Origin: Manduca sexta | Lineage: Eukaryota; Arthropoda; Insecta; Lepidoptera; Sphingidae | Length of the DNA: 64,000 nt | Direction of reading: 5' to 3' | NCBI RefSeq assembly: GCF_014839805.1 | Contig: NC_051132.1 | Span: 5,952,001-6,016,000 of the forward strand | Shown here: piece after piece, positions 61,091-64,000 of the stretch | Numbering within the stretch: the first letter of the stretch is position 1 | How the letters are laid out: each line of letters begins with the position of its first letter | Made by a program: the position numbers and the translations under genes | Notes under the pieces: generated by a model | Databases searched by the model: none | What the model was told of the DNA's origin: nothing | What the model saw: only the letters and a program-made list of their open reading frames with translations

Positions 61091-62398
61091 TTATTATATA
61101 TAATTCTTCGTAGCAATTTTGAAAATTAAAATATCATTAATTAGTTTTAAATTTATGTAACGAAAAAAAATCATAATAAACTGTGTTATGTATATTTGCC
61201 AAAATTCATACATCTGAATCAAACTTGTATCAAGTCACATGGCGCCTCGAAGTCTATCCGACCAAACAACGTATAGTCTCGAGAAATAATCATAATGTAC
61301 AGTGAACAGAGGTCAAACTCGCACGCAATTATATTGATATAAAGCTTTCTAACGATCCTGGAGAAATGTATTCTACATTATAAATTACGACTAGACAAAT
61401 GTACTGAGAAACCAAAGGACGAAGAGGAAGCGTGTAAAGTATTACATTACAACCCATAAGAAGACATGAAATAACTATGACATTTTTATTTGGATTTAAG
61501 CCACTCCGTAACTATCAATGAGAAGCTAATTTTACTTAGAATCTGAAATAAAAATAGATTTATGCTTTAAGTATTTCATTTTTTTTACAATCTGATTTAA
61601 GGACTTCGTCGTATGCTTACGACTATGTTGCTTCATATGTCCGATTTGCTTGGTGCCTACTTATTTCCAATTATATATTTTTTTTTATCTATTTCATTGT
61701 TTTGTTTTAACTAATGATTAATAAACGTGTTTTACATTGCGATTGCCTTTATACAAGAGTTTTAGATGCAAATCAATATTGCATTTTTGTTGTAATTAAA
61801 TTTGGGTGGTTAAGAACGGGGCTGGTTATAATATTATCGTAAGATGCAAGTAAAGCTCCATTATATAATCGATAATTAAATTCGAGAACTTCATTACCCA
61901 TGAATAAATTATTTTAATTAAGCTAATTTGTAAAACTGTACGTTAGTATTTATTATAACCTCCTTTAATTATCAATTGAAATAAGTGTCCATATGGAAGT
62001 AACCCCGTTTTAATGCTCGAGTAAAGCATCTGAACTAGTGTTAGTTTAAAAGATTATAGAGTATGACCATTGTTTAGGAGTTTAATTATTAAATAATTAT
62101 TTCCATAGAATTATAATATTATTAGTATTAGATATTAAAAATGCAAGTGTATTTGCAAAATAAATAACTTAAGCGTTACAAATACTGTAAATTCACTTAA
62201 CAAATTGACACCTCAAAGCTCTAACATAACACTTATTCATAACGTCTAATGCATAATAGTCAAGTACACGACCTTTACAATGACCGTTCTAAGGCTTTCG
62301 CGCAACGTTATGAAACCTGGACTTTACTTTTACTCCCGCTGAGAAAGTCCAGTCAAATTCGGTTAAGTTCTTCAACGCCACGAGGGGTGCGGAGACCG

Positions 62399-62405
62399 TA
62401 TTTAA
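62399..62405 (+). promoter_or_regulatory. TATA box of Osiris gene 3
   Basis: TATTTAA lies 47-53 bases before the chosen start. About 30 bases on is TCACAGTTAG (62428-62437), a plausible initiator. The upstream in-frame ATG at 62407 falls between box and initiator. Confidence 0.6.
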
Positions 62406-62451
62406 GATGACACATTCGCTCGCCGGCTCACAGTTAGTTACAAACAGCAGA

Positions 62452-63252
62452 ATGTGGCGGACGGGTGGCATGTTATTACTCGCGACGCTGTGCTTCGGGC
62501 ATCCGGCACAAGACACACAACACTCCGACAACGACATAGAACTCAGCGACTGCTTACGGAAGGAGTCGACGTCATGCCTCAAATACAAATTCTTCTCGTA
62601 CGTCGACAAGATGATCGGGCAGAAAGACAACTTCGCTTTAACCGAGGGCGTGACTGTCGTCAAAACTTCAGATGTGAGGGAGACAGGAGCACCACGATCC
62701 CTGGATCCAATATCAAGACTGAAAAGCTATTTCGATACCCATTCGTTAAGAGTTGAAGTGAAAGGTGCCGATGTTATCGACGCGGTTTCGAGTGCGGGAC
62801 GAGCTTTGGAGGATACTGTGTCGTCGTTCGTCGAAGATAATGAAGTCAGTGAGGAGGGAAGAGGGAAGAAAAAGAAGGCGGCGAAGATCCTCGGGCCTCT
62901 GATGGCGGCGCTGGCGTTGAAGATGATGGCGCTGATGCCCCTGGCAATAGGAGCGATCGCTCTCATAGCCGGAAAGGCGTTATTAATAGGCAAGTTAGCG
63001 TTGGTGTTGTCGGCAATAATTGGATTGAAGAAGTTATTATCTCAACAAAAGCACGTGACGTATGAGGTAGTCGCTCATCCGCATCATACATCAAGTCACA
63101 CGTCGAGCCATGATTACGGCGGCACGAGTGGCTACGGGTCCGACTCTGGAGGCTACAGCAGCAGTGGCGGCGGCGGCGGTGGGCACAGCAGCGGCTGGGG
63201 CAGATCGTTAGAAGCGCAAAACCTTGCATACAATGCACAAAAACCTCAATAA
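62452..63252 (+). CDS. Osiris family protein (DUF1676), single exon
   Basis: 266 residues in one exon. Residues 1-16 are a signal peptide. C34 and C42 are the N-terminal cysteine pair, followed by YKFFSYVDKMIG and LTEGVTVVKT (about 45-72). SRLKSYFDTHSLRVEVKG (88-105) is the Osiris amphipathic core. GRGKKKK (136-142) precedes a long Ala/Leu/Met hydrophobic stretch (146-196) ending LVLSAIIGLKKLLS. The tail is rich in His, Ser, Gly and Tyr and ends with GWGRSLEAQNLAYNAQ, a C-terminus common in the family. The protein is expected in the secretory pathway or membrane of cuticle-forming cells. The start at 62452 is chosen over an in-frame ATG at 62407 because 62407 directly abuts the TATA box, would lie before the transcription start, and would bury the signal peptide. 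No intron is needed, unlike its neighbour. Confidence 0.93.
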   Translation: MWRTGGMLLLATLCFGHPAQDTQHSDNDIELSDCLRKESTSCLKYKFFSYVDKMIGQKDNFALTEGVTVVKTSDVRETGAPRSLDPISRLKSYFDTHSLRVEVKGADVIDAVSSAGRALEDTVSSFVEDNEVSEEGRGKKKKAAKILGPLMAALALKMMALMPLAIGAIALIAGKALLIGKLALVLSAIIGLKKLLSQQKHVTYEVVAHPHHTSSHTSSHDYGGTSGYGSDSGGYSSSGGGGGGHSSGWGRSLEAQNLAYNAQKPQ

Positions 63253-64000
63253 CTGACGACCCGCATCTCCAACATTTTCTCTTCGTTTTAAGTATTTATT
63301 AAAATCGCGAGTGGAACATTGTTCGACTGAGTTAACTTAAGTTATTTATTGAAGCCATCTTTGTTTTTGTTAGTCAGACATAAGGCACATATTGTATGTA
63401 TATTTTGTATATATTTAGTCTTAGTATATTTATAGAGTACCTGGCTTTAATGTTTCGTAAGTGTATAGATTTTATTTATTACGATTGCACGAATTATAGT
63501 TTATTTCTACTTTATATATGTAATATTAAATATCTACTTTATTATATTCGTTTGCAATGAACTCGACAAAGATTCTTTACGGTTATTATAATATGAAACC
63601 ATGCAGTTTATTTTATTTTATCACCACCCTTATATTAGAAGACATAAGTGCTAAAAATAGAAATAAGTTGATTCTTAACGGTTACAATAATATCAACTTC
63701 CATAAAGTGAACTAAGTTACATCAATTAAAATGATTTTATCTATTATGAAGTGTTTTAATTTTTCATTTGGAATTTGAATAGGTGAATCTATACAATTCT
63801 ACTTTATTCGATGATAAACAAAATACAAATACTTTTCACCACATAGTAAGTAGAAGCATTCTACATTTCGATCTCAGTCAAAATGCCGAAGAGCGTTCAA
63901 CATTACAAATATCATACTATTTCACTGTATATAATCATAAAAAAACAATGGTGCAAATAATTTCCCTCTTAAAAAGTACCGTTATGATGCATATTTTATA
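63253..64000 (+). other. 3' UTR and downstream flank of Osiris gene 3
   Basis: AT-rich. ATTAAA at 63298-63303 and near 63522 could serve as polyadenylation signals; neither is decisive. No further gene is seen. Confidence 0.4.

Larger units (their letters stand above)
43430..62398. other. Gene-poor intergenic region
   Basis: About 19 kb with mobile-element remnants listed separately. The stretches 45600-46980, 48100-50030, 51500-53940, 57020-57980, 58240-59540 and 61100-62390 show no gene or clear repeat apart from a GC-rich islet at 52840-52950. Confidence 0.6.

Noticed and set aside
62289..62663. Minus-strand 124-codon frame over the Osiris start
   Set aside because: It is a shadow of the plus-strand coding sequence; no signal peptide or known domain.
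1..64000. CRISPR arrays, operons, bacterial-type defence systems
   Set aside because: The sequence is insect nuclear DNA with introns and insect repeats. The only regular array is the 123-bp minisatellite, which has no unique spacers.

Overview
This window looks like a stretch of a lepidopteran (moth or butterfly) nuclear genome. It is AT-rich, introns are long, bacterial-style gene packing is absent, and the repeats are typical of moths and butterflies: tRNA-headed SINEs, short Helitrons ending in a hairpin plus CTAG, LINE 3' tails, mariner and Bel/Pao. I cannot name the species.

The host protein-coding content I can support is part of the insect Osiris (Osi, DUF1676) cluster, a family of secreted or membrane-associated proteins linked to cuticle formation. 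There are three genes. (1) A minus-strand gene has its signal-peptide exon at 22194-22529 and, by matching phase and sequence character, a second exon at 1158-1241. The intron is about 21 kb and the gene runs off the left edge. Exon 1 has a one-base frame break at a GGG run. (2) A plus-strand three-exon gene (35891-36176, 37771-37883, 42409-42600) encodes 196 aa. (3) A plus-strand single-exon gene (62452-63252) encodes 266 aa. All three have a TATA-like box in front. Genes 1 and 2 are divergent, about 13 kb apart.

Layout: 1-1157 is gene 1 intron or unknown. 1242-22193 is the giant intron, holding a Bel/Pao LTR retrotransposon (7096-13174, minus) whose right LTR is split by a DD37D mariner (11778-13084), plus SINEs, LINE tails and MITEs. 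22530-35890 is intergenic, with a divergent U1 snRNA gene on the minus strand (30256-30419), a TTAA-flanked MITE and a GC-rich islet near 26 kb. 35891-43430 is gene 2. 43430-62400 is a gene-poor desert with a 630-bp foldback element, a Helitron carrying seven 123-bp tandem copies, SINEs and a perfect hairpin. 62399-64000 is gene 3 and its flank.

I found no convincing unknown system. The most useful leads are the divergent U1 snRNA, the frame break in the minus-strand Osiris gene, the recently inserted but defective Bel/Pao element with a nested mariner, and the tandem expansion inside a Helitron. Several frame breaks and LTR differences sit in homopolymers, so some may be assembly errors.
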